Assembly (NCBI GenBank): GCA_023934045.1
Contig: CP097583.1
Coordinates: 496,001-560,000 of the forward strand
Direction of reading: 5' to 3'
Source of the DNA: Candidatus Phytoplasma vitis
GTDB taxonomy: Bacteria > Bacillota_I > Bacilli_A > Acholeplasmatales > Acholeplasmataceae
DNA: 64,000 bases
Position numbers and translations under genes: made by a program. The notes beneath the pieces are model-generated. The model ran no database searches. It had not been told where the DNA came from and saw only the letters and a program-made list of their open reading frames with translations. Positions within the stretch are counted from its first letter, which is position 1. Each line of letters starts with the position of its first letter. Of this stretch, positions 1 through 8,605 are shown piece by piece.

Positions 1-2
1 CA

Positions 3-74
3 GATGACATAAAAACAAAAATTAACTCCTATTCAGATTTTTATAAAAATTTAGAATATTTAAATTATCAATAA
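3..74 (+). CDS. C-terminal end of a gene entering from the left edge
   Basis: An open frame enters from the left edge and ends at a TAA at 72-74, giving a 23-residue tail that finishes in EYLNYQ. Codon use is sensible for this genome. The stretch is too short to identify, and it could be chance in such AT-rich DNA. Confidence 0.35.
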   Translation, partial: DDIKTKINSYSDFYKNLEYLNYQ

Positions 75-249
75 TAAATAAATTTTTAAAAACATTAAAT
101 TCAAAATTAATCAAACATCTTAAATAAAATTCAATTTATATTAATAATTTTATATTTTTTTAAAAAAATATTACTTTAATACTAATCTAATTTATTGTAA
201 CATATTTTTATTTTTTTATAATTTCAATTTGAAATTTATATTAAAATTT

Positions 250-708
250 TCAATTAGTACTTCCAAATCCATCTTCACGAATTTTATTACTTTCAACTAA
301 ATCATCATTAGTCAAATAAAAATCTTTTAAAATACCTTGTGCTATTCTTTCAGTTTTTTCAATACTTACTTCTTCATTAGATAAATTATATAAAGGAATA
401 AAAATATGTCCTTCGTTTTTTAAATTATTATAATAATCACTATCTATAATTCCTACACTATTAGGCATAACTAATCTTTTTTTTAAAGATAAAGAAGATC
501 TAGGATAAATACATAAAACTTTATCAGAATCAAAACAAGCTTTTATCCCTGTCGGAACTAAAACTAATTCTTTAGGTTTTATAATAATAGACACAGCAGA
601 TTCAAAATCATATCCTGCGCTAAAAAGAGTTTGTCTTCGTGGCAAATTAATACATTTATCTTTAAAAGAATTTACAACCTCGAAAAAAAATTTAACTTTA
701 TTATTCAC
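250..708 (-). CDS. dut: dUTP diphosphatase (dUTPase)
   Basis: Hydrolyses dUTP to dUMP and diphosphate, which keeps uracil out of DNA and supplies dUMP for dTMP synthesis. All five motifs of the trimeric dUTPase family can be read in order: AGYDFESA (31-38), PRSSLSLKKRL (69-79), GIIDSDYYN (86-94), ERIAQGIL (120-127) and the C-terminal Gly-rich arm REDGFGSTN (144-152). The 152-residue length is normal. The start is GTG, because the overlapping ATG is followed at once by a stop. The ribosome site lies inside the 3' end of the upstream recombinase gene, six bases away, so the two genes are probably co-transcribed and coupled. Confidence 0.93.
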   Translation of the reverse strand: MNNKVKFFFEVVNSFKDKCINLPRRQTLFSAGYDFESAVSIIIKPKELVLVPTGIKACFDSDKVLCIYPRSSLSLKKRLVMPNSVGIIDSDYYNNLKNEGHIFIPLYNLSNEEVSIEKTERIAQGILKDFYLTNDDLVESNKIREDGFGSTN

Positions 709-714
709 ATTAAT

Positions 715-1656
715 TTACCTTTTTGTTTTTTTATTTATTTTTTTATCAAAATTCCTAGGATGATTTTCTAAAAATTTATTTTTTAAACAAATATCAGAAA
801 TATAAGTATAAATTTGGGTTGTTTTTAAATTAGCATGTCCTAGCAATTCTTGAACAACTCTTAAATCTGCTCCGTTATTTACTAAAATAGTAGCGAACGC
901 ATGTCTTAAAGCGTGAGGATATAACGAAACTTTTTCTCCAGTTCGAAGGCTTAATTTATTTAAAATAAATCTAACTCCTTTACTGCTTAAAGGTTTACCT
1001 TTATAATTTATTAATAAAAAATCATTTTTTTGTGGATTCGATTTATTTTTTTCATCTAAAAATTTATTTCTAACATTAGACAAGTAATATTTTATCATTT
1101 GAACTAAATTTTTATGAAGAGGTAAAAATCTTTCTTTTTTTCCTTTACCATAAATTAAAATTTGAGCATTATTCAAATAAATATTTTTTATTTTTAAATT
1201 AACTAATTCACTTATTCTCAAACCACAACTATAAAGCAAATCTAGAATAATATAATTTCTATAACCTAAAAGTTCTGTTGTATCAATAGAATCAAATAAT
1301 TTTTTAATAAAAGATTCAGATAAAATCAGTGGCAATTTTCTAGGATTTTTTTTTAATTTAATTAATTTAAAAATATTATGTTTCAAATTATATCTTTCAA
1401 TTAAAAAATTATAAAAAGTTCTTAAAGCAGAAATTTTTCTCATAATGCTAATATTAGAAAAATTCTCATTACTCAAATAAGCAACAAAATAACGAGCTTC
1501 ATTTTCTTGAGATAATGTTAATAAATTAAATTCTTTTTTTTGTTGGAACAAAAAATTTTGAAATTCTTTTGTATCATGAATATAATTCTTAATAGTTAAA
1601 AAAGAATAATTACATTCAATTCTTAAAAATAATTCAAATTCATTAATAAAATCCAA
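715..1656 (-). CDS. Tyrosine recombinase, XerC/XerD type
   Basis: Site-specific recombinase of the Xer family, which normally resolves chromosome dimers at a dif-like site. The N-terminal SAM-like DNA-binding domain covers about residues 1-95. The catalytic domain shows Arg147 (GLRISE), the HxxR pair His248/Arg251, His274 (LLGHANL) and the nucleophile Tyr283. The length of 313 residues and the complete R-H-R-H-Y set indicate an active enzyme. It is the first gene of a two-gene unit with dut. XerC and XerD cannot be told apart by eye. It differs clearly from the second tyrosine recombinase at 59.4 kb, which sits beside hsdS. Confidence 0.9.
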   Translation of the reverse strand: MDFINEFELFLRIECNYSFLTIKNYIHDTKEFQNFLFQQKKEFNLLTLSQENEARYFVAYLSNENFSNISIMRKISALRTFYNFLIERYNLKHNIFKLIKLKKNPRKLPLILSESFIKKLFDSIDTTELLGYRNYIILDLLYSCGLRISELVNLKIKNIYLNNAQILIYGKGKKERFLPLHKNLVQMIKYYLSNVRNKFLDEKNKSNPQKNDFLLINYKGKPLSSKGVRFILNKLSLRTGEKVSLYPHALRHAFATILVNNGADLRVVQELLGHANLKTTQIYTYISDICLKNKFLENHPRNFDKKINKKTKR

Positions 1657-1748
1657 TTTTTACATCCTACTAACTATTTATTATAATAAAATAATTAATC
1701 TAAATTAGTTATAAAATATAATCTTTCATAATCGTCTTTTTAAGATTT

Positions 1749-1792
1749 AAATATAAATTAAATATTTTTCAAAAAATATTAAATTTATATTT
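1749..1792 (-). terminator. A/T hairpin after the signal peptidase gene
   Basis: Two 21-base arms pair almost perfectly around a 2-base centre, immediately after the stop of the signal peptidase gene. There is no clear T-run after the stem, so termination is only a guess. Confidence 0.35.
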
Positions 1793-1799
1793 TTAATCT

Positions 1800-2405
1800 C
1801 TATTTATAAAAAAATAAAAATTTGAAATATTTAGATTTTAAAAATTTGAAAATATCAAAACCTTTAAATATTAAAAAAATAATAATCAAAAAAGGAGAAA
1901 TAACTGATAAAACTTTCGTCTTCTTACTATCTATAATTTTTGATAATGGTATCTTTGTAACAACCTTATATAAAACATCTTCATAACTGATTTTTTTTTC
2001 AAAATCTAATATTTCTTTATTAGCTTTACCTTTAGTTGTAATAAATTTATCTTCTTTATTATTCGCTTGTATCTCATGCAATACGAAAGGATTTCGTCTT
2101 AATATTTCATTTGTTCTAAATTGTTTATCAACATAAAAAACTACACAATCCTTTTCTTTTAAATTTTGAAGCTCTTTATCAGTTAATTTTTTAACAATGA
2201 CCAAATCATTTTTGTTAATATCTGGTGACATACTTCCACTAGATACATAACAAATATTAAAAAACATAAATTTATGAGTATATTTAGGAGAAAAATAATT
2301 GCAAATATTTAAAAAAATAAAATAAAAAATAATAAATAAAAAAAAATAATATAAAAAAGAAAGAAAAAAATTTAAAAATTTTACTAATTTAACAAAAATC
2401 ATCAT
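1800..2405 (-). CDS. Type I signal peptidase, ER/SipW-like (S26B)
   Basis: Cleaves signal peptides from secreted proteins at the membrane, which in phytoplasmas would include effectors. An N-terminal hydrophobic segment (about 11-35) leads into SSGSMSPDINKNDLVIVK with the nucleophile Ser58. The second conserved box has His110 (VLHEI) rather than a catalytic lysine, followed by TTKGKAN. That arrangement belongs to the SEC11/SipW branch with a Ser-His mechanism, not the Ser-Lys bacterial LepB branch. A second membrane segment lies at about 165-182. Length is 201 residues. Family assignment rests on these boxes; the substrate range is unknown. Confidence 0.8.
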   Translation of the reverse strand: MMIFVKLVKFLNFFLSFLYYFFLFIIFYFIFLNICNYFSPKYTHKFMFFNICYVSSGSMSPDINKNDLVIVKKLTDKELQNLKEKDCVVFYVDKQFRTNEILRRNPFVLHEIQANNKEDKFITTKGKANKEILDFEKKISYEDVLYKVVTKIPLSKIIDSKKTKVLSVISPFLIIIFLIFKGFDIFKFLKSKYFKFLFFYK

Positions 2406-2574
2406 AAATACTCTTTTTTATCACAAATTTCGAAAATAAATTACAAAGGTCTAAAATTATATTAAAGTTTTTAAACTTTATTCTTAATCTTTATTATTTA
2501 TATTAAATTATTTTTTTGATTTTTATTATTTATTAAAATATTTTTAAATTTTTTTGCAATTATTATCAATAAAA

Positions 2575-3015
2575 TTAATTATAATTAAAGTAATTTTCAA
2601 TTATAGACATATAATTATCATTTTGTTCTGTATTAATATTATTTTGAATTATATATTGTCGTAAATCTTTAGGCATAAAAATTCTAATATCTTCTTTATT
2701 ATAACCTATAACGATAGATTTTTCATCATAAATAATAGGTTTTTTGAAAATAGAAGGATTTTTTATAATAAACTTTTTAATTTCTTTAATAGTCATTGAA
2801 AATAAATCATTTTTTTGCTTTTTAAAAAGTTTAGAGCGAGTAGATATTATACTTGTAAAGTCTATATTATCATAATTCAAAATTACATCAATATCTTCTT
2901 CAGTTAATTGACAACTGCTTAAATTCTTTTCTTGATAATTAACATGATGCAAATCTAACCATTTCTTAGCTTTTTTACATGAAGAACAGCGATTACTAGT
3001 TAAAATAAAAATCAT
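2575..3015 (-). CDS. spx: Spx/ArsC-family RNA polymerase-binding regulator
   Basis: Thioredoxin-fold protein of the Spx branch of the ArsC family. In Firmicutes Spx binds the RNA polymerase alpha subunit and reprograms transcription under thiol stress. The redox switch CxxC is present at Cys10 and Cys13 (RCSSCKKA), and the RIFMPKDLRQ stretch near residue 118 matches the C-terminal Spx signature. Length 146 is a little above the usual 131. It stands alone, with non-coding DNA on both sides. ArsC arsenate reductase is unlikely because the spacing and C-terminus fit Spx. Confidence 0.85.
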   Translation of the reverse strand: MIFILTSNRCSSCKKAKKWLDLHHVNYQEKNLSSCQLTEEDIDVILNYDNIDFTSIISTRSKLFKKQKNDLFSMTIKEIKKFIIKNPSIFKKPIIYDEKSIVIGYNKEDIRIFMPKDLRQYIIQNNINTEQNDNYMSIIENYFNYN

Positions 3016-3299
3016 AAATCATAAAAATTCTTTCTTGCTAAAACATTCCTTTGACAATTGTTTTAAAATTTTTAAAAAACAATAATATTAAATTTAAATA
3101 TAATTTAAAATAAAAAAATAATTTTATAAAATAAAAAAATAATTATTTTAAAAAACACTTCTCCTTAAAATAAATATATTTTGAACATTTCAACAATGAA
3201 AATATTTTTAATTATAACAAATTTTATATAATCAATCAACAAAAATGATTTTTTAATAAATTTAAAAAAAATAAACAACTTTTGCCATTTTAAAAAATA

Positions 3300-3404
3300 A
3301 AAAATTCAAACAAAAAAGTTGAATTTAAGGGATAAAAAATAACTTAGTTTATTTAATTAAAATTTAAAGATTGTTAACTTTTTAGAGTGCAGTGCGTTAT
3401 TATT
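3300..3404. repeat. Dispersed repeat, copy 1
   Basis: A segment of about 100 bases that recurs at about 5791-5866 (partial) and 11191-11296. The conserved core is an 'aacttagttt' box followed by A/T-rich DNA and a 'tttttagag' box. Copy 1 is followed at once by a long palindrome. Confidence 0.6.
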
Positions 3405-3405
3405 T

Positions 3406-3446
3406 AAAAAAAAGAATATATATATATATATATATATTCTTTTTTT
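3406..3446. other. Long perfect AT palindrome
   Basis: A run of eight A, then alternating T/A bases, then seven T form a nearly perfect self-complementary stretch of about 40 bases. It directly follows repeat copy 1 and could form a hairpin on either strand. Confidence 0.5.
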
Positions 3447-3535
3447 AAGCTATAATAAAATAACGTACTATAATATTATTAATTTTAAAAGTTAAAAAAC
3501 TTTTAATTTAAATTAAATTTAAAAAGTATTAAATT

Positions 3536-3686
3536 ATGAATATGAAACCTAAAAAAATATCTTAAGTGGTTCTTTTTTATTATTATTGTAGTTTTTATTA
3601 AATTAAAATATTGGTATTTAGCTAAACTAACAACTCCAGGTACTTCTGTTACAGCAAAAGTAATTAAAAAAAATCCTTCTAAATGA
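3536..3686 (+). pseudogene. Remnant of a small membrane protein
   Basis: Read on + with one A removed from a 7-A run near 3548-3556, this encodes about 49 residues: a basic start, one membrane helix (WFFFIIIVVFIKL) and a tail ending in IKKNPSK. Codon use on this strand is more gene-like than on the opposite strand, where a 63-codon frame also exists. It is best read as a decayed fragment, and its family is not recognised. Confidence 0.3.
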
Positions 3687-4095
3687 AGACGCATGGTAAA
3701 AAAAATATATCATTAATTAAAGAAACTAAGTTCCAAAATAAATTCAATCAGTCTAATGAAAAATTAATTTAAAATAAATCTATTTCAATAAAAAGATAAA
3801 ATAATAAACTTTATCATTAAGTTCAATCAATCTAATGAAAATTTTGTTAACAAAACTTATTACAATTTGGATGATTCAATAAAATAAAATTAACTTTAAT
3901 AATTTTTTTAAAAAAAATTATTAAACCTTAAAATTAAACATAAATTTAAATAAATAAATTCTCATATTTGAGAGTATATTTTTATTTCACAAAAACACAA
4001 CAACATGACCAGAAAAATAACTTAACCAAATTTTAAATTACAATTTTAAAAAATAAACTATTTATAATTCGTATTTTAACCGAGGAGTTTTTACG
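3687..4095. other. Intergenic, two short direct repeats
   Basis: No gene is visible. A 20-base unit (ttcaatcagtctaatgaaaa) at 3743 recurs with one mismatch at 3821. A small A/T hairpin lies near 3898-3922. The ribosome site GAGGAG for the next gene is at about 4082. Confidence 0.5.
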
Positions 4096-5070
4096 ATGCC
4101 AAAATTAACAAAATTTCCTTTATCTAAAAAAAACATTGTTCTTGTATTAATTATATCTAGCGTTCCTCTTGCTATTTTCGCTTATCCTAATTTTAGTCAA
4201 CAAACGAGAACAGAAATAAAAATACTTGACAAACAAACTTACCTAGAAAAATATAAAGAACAAGATCCGATAGAAAATACGGAAATAGATAAAGATAATA
4301 TCATATTTTCATCCAAAGAAGATATTATTAATTTTTTACCAACAGAATTAGAACAAATTAACATTGAGAAATTAGATCAAAACAAATTTATTGTAGTAGA
4401 TCATTATCATAAAAAATATGGCAACACAAATCTTACATACATCTATTTTAAACAAGAAGAACAAGAAGAAAATATTTTAAAAAAAGTTTTTTTATTTTGG
4501 GACATTAATAAAATAAAAAACGAACCAATTGATATTAAAACAATAGACTGGCCTTTATATAAAGAAACTAAAATTGAAATAGAAGATGAGATATGTAATA
4601 AATATAGTTTGTATGAAAAAAATATTAATGATAAAGATAAAGAAAAGTTTAAACAAAATTTACGTTTGATTAATAAGCCCTTATATTATCAAAACAAAAA
4701 AATTATTGCCATTTATTTTGATATTGAACAAAGTATTACAATTCAAGATACACAAATTCAAAATTATGACATTGAAAATTTATTAAACCTTGCCAAGAGC
4801 GCTAAAAAAATTTATCTTTTTATTGAGAATAATTTTAGAAAAAGATTTTCTGCAGTTTCTAAGATACAAACCTTAAAACAAAACCTAAAAACTGTGAAAG
4901 ATATAAAAAAAATGGGATTTTATGCAAAACATTTAAAAGAAGCTGGATATACTTTAAAAGAATTAAAAGAAGCTTATACTTTAAAAGAATTAAAAGAAGC
5001 TTATACTTTAAAAGAATTAAAAGAAGCTTATACTTTAAAAGAATTAAAAGAAGCTGGATATAAAGTGTAA
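4096..5070 (+). CDS. Signal-anchored protein with KELKEA tandem repeats
   Basis: A 324-residue protein not recognised as a known enzyme. An N-terminal basic stretch followed by a hydrophobic helix (about 14-30) indicates export or membrane anchoring, so the body probably faces the host or vector. The middle is charged, rich in Lys, Glu and Ile. The C-terminus has near-identical units of YTLKELKEA, exact 27-base copies at the DNA level, ending in AGYKV. This AGY-x-KELKEA style of short repeat is known from other bacterial surface proteins. The strong ribosome site GAGGAG fixes the start. Copy number is likely to vary, and further units lie frameshifted downstream. Confidence 0.7.
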   Translation: MPKLTKFPLSKKNIVLVLIISSVPLAIFAYPNFSQQTRTEIKILDKQTYLEKYKEQDPIENTEIDKDNIIFSSKEDIINFLPTELEQINIEKLDQNKFIVVDHYHKKYGNTNLTYIYFKQEEQEENILKKVFLFWDINKIKNEPIDIKTIDWPLYKETKIEIEDEICNKYSLYEKNINDKDKEKFKQNLRLINKPLYYQNKKIIAIYFDIEQSITIQDTQIQNYDIENLLNLAKSAKKIYLFIENNFRKRFSAVSKIQTLKQNLKTVKDIKKMGFYAKHLKEAGYTLKELKEAYTLKELKEAYTLKELKEAYTLKELKEAGYKV

Positions 5071-5110
5071 AAACATTAAAAAATATTAGATTTAATGCAA
5101 GAGAATTATA

Positions 5111-5221
5111 GAAACTGAATATAAAACAAAAGAATTAAAAGATGTTGGATATACTACAATAAAATTAAGATTTTCTAAATATTTTAAAGAAGTTTTAGTA
5201 AATGTTGGATATTCTTTTTAA
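5111..5221 (+). pseudogene. Frameshifted former repeat tail of the 4.1 kb protein
   Basis: In the +1 frame relative to the upstream gene, this reads ETEYKTKELKDVGYTT and ends in VNVGYSF before a TAA at 5219. These are degenerate versions of the same KELKEAGY repeats. The upstream gene once extended through this stretch, or a second repeat gene decayed here. Confidence 0.5.
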
Positions 5222-5360
5222 TAAATAAAAGCTGCTTTACTTTAATTTATAAATTTTAAAAATTTTATCAAAAATAATTTATTTTTTTATGAAATTTAAA
5301 AATAAATTTTAAATTCAAAAACATAATTATTAAAAAAATATTAACAATTATTATTAATTA

Positions 5361-5718
5361 ATGAACGTTTTAGAAGTTTGGTTATAATAATCCTATTTTC
5401 TTATTTTATATGAATATATCGAAGAAAATAAAAATGGATTTATAGTTAATCTTCTAAAAAAAGTGATTCTAAAAATTAAATAATGAAGAAAAAACAATTA
5501 TTAACGCTATTTTTGATAAAATACAAAAATATAAACCTTTCTAAATTTACGATATTGCTCATCAACAAAAACCATGGAAAAACAAATTTAATCAACAAAA
5601 CCCCATAATCCTGAAAAAAAATTATAAATAAAGAATTAATTGAATATTTTTCTAAAAAAGAATCTTTTTTGAAACAGATGAAGATATTAAAAATAAGTAT
5701 ATTTAAAAATAACAACAA
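5361..5718 (+). pseudogene. Decayed DUF4065/SocA-like (Panacea) gene
   Basis: Broken pieces on + read in order YEYIEENKNGF, then KIQKYKPF, stop, IYDIAHQQKPWKNKF, and KELIEYFSKK near the end. The H-x-x-x-PW box and the closing helix match the DUF4065 (phage GepA / SocA antitoxin-like) family. At least three stops or frameshifts and the missing N-terminal half show it is inactive. Assignment is from motif memory only. Confidence 0.45.
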
Positions 5719-5736
5719 TTAATTATTAAACAAAAA

Positions 5737-5755
5737 AGCCGTTTTCAAAACGGCT
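5737..5755 (-). terminator. GC-stem hairpin terminator
   Basis: The stem agccgtttt/aaaacggct is followed on the - strand by a T-run and on + by a T-rich stretch. It closes rluB transcription from the right and probably the decayed gene from the left. Confidence 0.7.
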
Positions 5756-5790
5756 ATTCTATTTTCAAACTAAAACAAAAAAACAATGTT

Positions 5791-5866
5791 CAGTAAAAAA
5801 TAACTTAGTTTAATTAATTTAAATTGAAAATTTGTTTATTTTTTAGAGCACAATCGACTTTTAAAT
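5791..5866. repeat. Dispersed repeat, copy 2 (partial)
   Basis: Shares the 'aaaaaataacttagttt' box and the downstream 'tttttagagcaca' box with the copy at 3300, but lacks its first 25 or so bases. Confidence 0.5.
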
Positions 5867-5895
5867 TTTTTTAATTTTTAAGAAAGATTATTTTT

Positions 5896-6630
5896 TTATC
5901 CTAATAATTTTAATTGATTAATTTCATTTTGTTTTAAAACACGATATTCTCCTATTTTCATTTTTTCTAAAGTTAAAAAAGAATATCGATAACGTATTAA
6001 TTTGATCACTTGTAATCCTAAAGCAGAAATCATTTTTCTGATTTGTCTATTTTTGCCTTCAGTAATAATAATTTTTAACCATAAATTTTTTTCTTTATGA
6101 TAAGAAGGTTTAAGCCAAGAAACTAATTTTGGAATAGCTAGATAATTATTATCAATCAAAACTCCTTTTTTTAAAAATTTTAGATCTCGAGAGGATAAAT
6201 TTTGATTCACTTTAACATGATATTCTTTAGGAACTAAAGAAGTAGGATGAGTTAATTTATGAGTTAAAGACCCATCGTTTGTTAATAATAATAATCCTTC
6301 AGTTAAAAAATCTAATCTTCCTACAGGATAAACTCGATTGTTTAAATCTTGCGGTTTTAATAAATTTAAAACTGTTTTTCTTTGACGATCATCTCGAACA
6401 GTTGTTAAATAACCTTTAGGTTTATATAACAAAAAATAAACTAAAGGACTCAAAAAAATTTTTTGTCCATCTACTAAAATAATATCCGATGTACTAACTT
6501 TAACTCCTAATTTAGAAATAATTTTACCATTTACTTTAATTTTTCCATCCAAAATCATCTTTTCAGCATCTCTTCTTGAAGATATATTCGCTTGAGATAA
6601 AATTTTTTGTAATCTTTGTAGTTTTTCCAT
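5896..6630 (-). CDS. rluB: Large-subunit rRNA pseudouridine synthase (RsuA/RluB family)
   Basis: Converts a uridine in 23S rRNA to pseudouridine. An S4 RNA-binding domain covers about residues 3-60. The catalytic domain follows with GRLDFLTEGLLLLTNDG (104-120), whose Asp107 is the nucleophile. EGKNRQIRKM near residue 192 is the second family signature. Length 244 is normal. A good ribosome site (AAAGGAAAAG) precedes the ATG. It is transcribed alone and ends near the hairpin at 5737. RluB is the likeliest member, although RsuA cannot be excluded by eye. Confidence 0.88.
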   Translation of the reverse strand: MEKLQRLQKILSQANISSRRDAEKMILDGKIKVNGKIISKLGVKVSTSDIILVDGQKIFLSPLVYFLLYKPKGYLTTVRDDRQRKTVLNLLKPQDLNNRVYPVGRLDFLTEGLLLLTNDGSLTHKLTHPTSLVPKEYHVKVNQNLSSRDLKFLKKGVLIDNNYLAIPKLVSWLKPSYHKEKNLWLKIIITEGKNRQIRKMISALGLQVIKLIRYRYSFLTLEKMKIGEYRVLKQNEINQLKLLG

Positions 6631-6818
6631 CTCTTTTCCTTTATTATTATTCTAAATATCAAAATAAATTAAATTTTTTTAATTATATTTATAAATATAA
6701 ATTTATTTCGACATTATTTCTAAAGTTAATTTTTAAAAGCGTTTTTATTACTACTATTTTATGATTTAATTTTGTTCATTAATATTAATAAAGAATCTTT
6801 TAAGGAAACAAAATGATT

Positions 6819-6884
6819 AAAAATTCTTTATTTTAATAAAAAAATAATTTTCTTAAAAATATTTTATTAAAATAAAGAATTTTT
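6819..6884. repeat. Perfect 23-bp inverted repeat
   Basis: Arms at 6819-6841 and 6862-6884 are exact reverse complements, separated by 20 bases. A 7-codon frame with an AAGGA site (start at 6812) runs into the left arm. It may be a hairpin or the remnant ends of a small element. Confidence 0.5.
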
Positions 6885-7586
6885 ATTTTTTTCAAAAACA
6901 TAATTTATTTTTTTAATAAATAATTATTTTTAAAAAAAATCTTATTAATTTCTTAATAATATTATTCGAAATTATAATTATTTTAACAATATTCTAATTC
7001 TTTTCAATATGTTTCTAATATTACTTTAATATATCTATTATAAATTCAAATCTTTTATATTCTTATGTATTATTTGTAAAAAAATATTTTAAAAGAAAAA
7101 ACCTTTTGAATAAAAATTTTTGTTTGATTAGTTAGAAAGAATTATATTATATATGTTTTTTATATATATTATCTTAAGGATATCATCTTGATTTTGAGTT
7201 TTTTAAATTTACAACAACAAAAATTTTTTAAAATTTTATCATCTTGATAGATTTAATATTTTTCGATATTTTCATTTATTTTATTTAAATTTTAAAGTTA
7301 AATGAAGAATTAATTTTTATATTTACTTTTGATTTTAGAATTTCTTAATTTTCATGATTTTACATTATTCAAAGGTTAAAACTTATTTATATTATATAAT
7401 ATTCATTTTATTTTTAATTTTTTTTGAAGATATTTATTAATTTTTTTAAAAAAAATTTTATTCTAAACATTTTTAAAAAATGGTTTTTTTGATTATTAAT
7501 AAATAATTAAACTTAATAAAATCTTATTAATTCTTTACCCTACCAATATTTATAAATTTTTATAAATAAATTCATTTTTAATACAG

Positions 7587-7612
7587 AAAAGACTATTTAA
7601 AAACTGTCTTTT
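7587..7612 (+). terminator. Probable + strand terminator
   Basis: Arms aaaagac and gtctttt enclose a 12-base loop and are followed by more T. There is no intact + gene upstream within 2 kb. Confidence 0.45.
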
Positions 7613-7665
7613 TTTGTTTTTAGTAAAAAGAGAAAAAATATATCAATACATGTTGTTAAACTATT

Positions 7666-7694
7666 AAAAAAGAACAATTTTATTGTTCTTTTTT
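7666..7694 (+). terminator. Strong + strand terminator
   Basis: Stem aaaaaagaacaa / ttgttctttttt with a short loop, continuing into T. This is the second of two terminators in tandem without an intact upstream gene. Confidence 0.65.
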
Positions 7695-7728
7695 TTATTT
7701 GAATAAAAAAAGAAAGGAGATTAACCTT

Positions 7729-7872
7729 ATTACAAAATTAAAATTCAACAAACAAAAACAACAAAATTCAGTAATTAAAAGAAAAAAACATCATTTAAAC
7801 AAAAAATCAAACTCTAAAGAAAGTAGTAAAATAACAATAACAAAATTTAATCAAAAAAACAAAATATATTAA
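7729..7872 (+). CDS. Candidate small basic protein with ATT start
   Basis: A perfect ribosome site (AAAGGAG, 7714-7720) lies 8 bases before an open frame of 47 codons that begins with ATT rather than a standard start. The product would be very basic (many Lys, Gln, Asn) and ends in NQKNKIY. It could be a real gene with a rare start, or a decayed gene that has lost its ATG. It matches no family I recognise. Confidence 0.25.
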   Translation: MTKLKFNKQKQQNSVIKRKKHHLNKKSNSKESSKITITKFNQKNKIY

Positions 7873-8024
7873 TTAAAAATCATAATGCGTTAAATTAATC
7901 TCTAATTTTCAAAAAAAGTTCTTATAATACCTCTTTTTAACAAAAAGCCTTTAATTTAACATCCTCTAAAATGATCTACAGTTGATTGGTGATTTTTTAA
8001 TATTTAACCATTTTTAGAGTTTGT

Positions 8025-8063
8025 AATGTTTTAAAAAAAACATTTACATTTTTTTAAAACATT
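8025..8063. repeat. 15-bp inverted repeat after a 'tttttagag' box
   Basis: Arms at 8025-8039 and 8049-8063 are exact reverse complements. As with repeat copy 1, an inverted repeat follows a 'tttttagag' box (8010-8019), so this may be a diverged member of the same dispersed family. Confidence 0.35.
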
Positions 8064-8503
8064 GTGATAAAAGATTTTCGTCTTAAACTCAAACGATTTA
8101 TCTCTATAATTTTAAAATTAAAAGTTATATGAAGATAAAACATTGTAAAAATTAACAACTATTAATTAATTTAAAATTTTCTATTTATTTAAAATAAATT
8201 AATTATTCTTTTGTCATTTCTTCTTTATTTAACATTTTAAAAATAAAAAAACTTAAAAAATAATATAATTATTAAAACTTATTATTAATAAAACTCTTAA
8301 TTTTTTTTGAGATGAAATATCATTTTCCATAATATATTAAATTACCTACCTATATTTTATTTATTCCAAATAAAATTATTCCAAATTAAAATTAAATTTA
8401 ATAAAAAAAACATAACAATAAATTAATAATAGATAGTAATAAAAAAATAACTAAAAAAACAAGTTCACTCTTAGTAAATTAATTTTACTGAAGATTAAAT
8501 TTG

Positions 8504-8519
8504 TTTTTTTTTTTTTTTT
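8504..8519. promoter_or_regulatory. 16-T homopolymer upstream of a membrane-protein gene
   Basis: An uninterrupted run of 16 T ends 86 bases before the start of the 8606 gene. It is followed by a hairpin of tagtagttttg type. Runs this long slip easily during replication and could tune promoter spacing. Confidence 0.4.
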
Positions 8520-8605
8520 GATTTAATTATATTTAATAGTAGTTTTGTTTTTTTAAAAAAACTGCTATAAAAGAAATAATATAGATGAAAGAAAAAATAT
8601 AAAAA

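Larger units (their letters stand above)
6631..8605. other. About 2 kb without an intact large gene
   Basis: Extremely A/T-rich. It holds a 23-bp inverted repeat (6819-6884), two + strand terminators (7587, 7666) with no intact gene upstream of them, a candidate 47-codon frame (7729), a 15-bp inverted repeat after a 'tttttagag' box (8025-8063) and a 16-T tract (8504). Nothing resembling tRNA, RNase P RNA or tmRNA was seen. Confidence 0.6.

Noticed and set aside
3503-3694. 63-codon frame on -
   Set aside because: It overlaps a better-looking + strand remnant and has no good ribosome site. It is listed only as the opposite of the remnant, although either strand could be the original.
5476-5718. 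80-codon frame on -
   Set aside because: It lies opposite the DUF4065-like remnant on +, whose pieces match a family.
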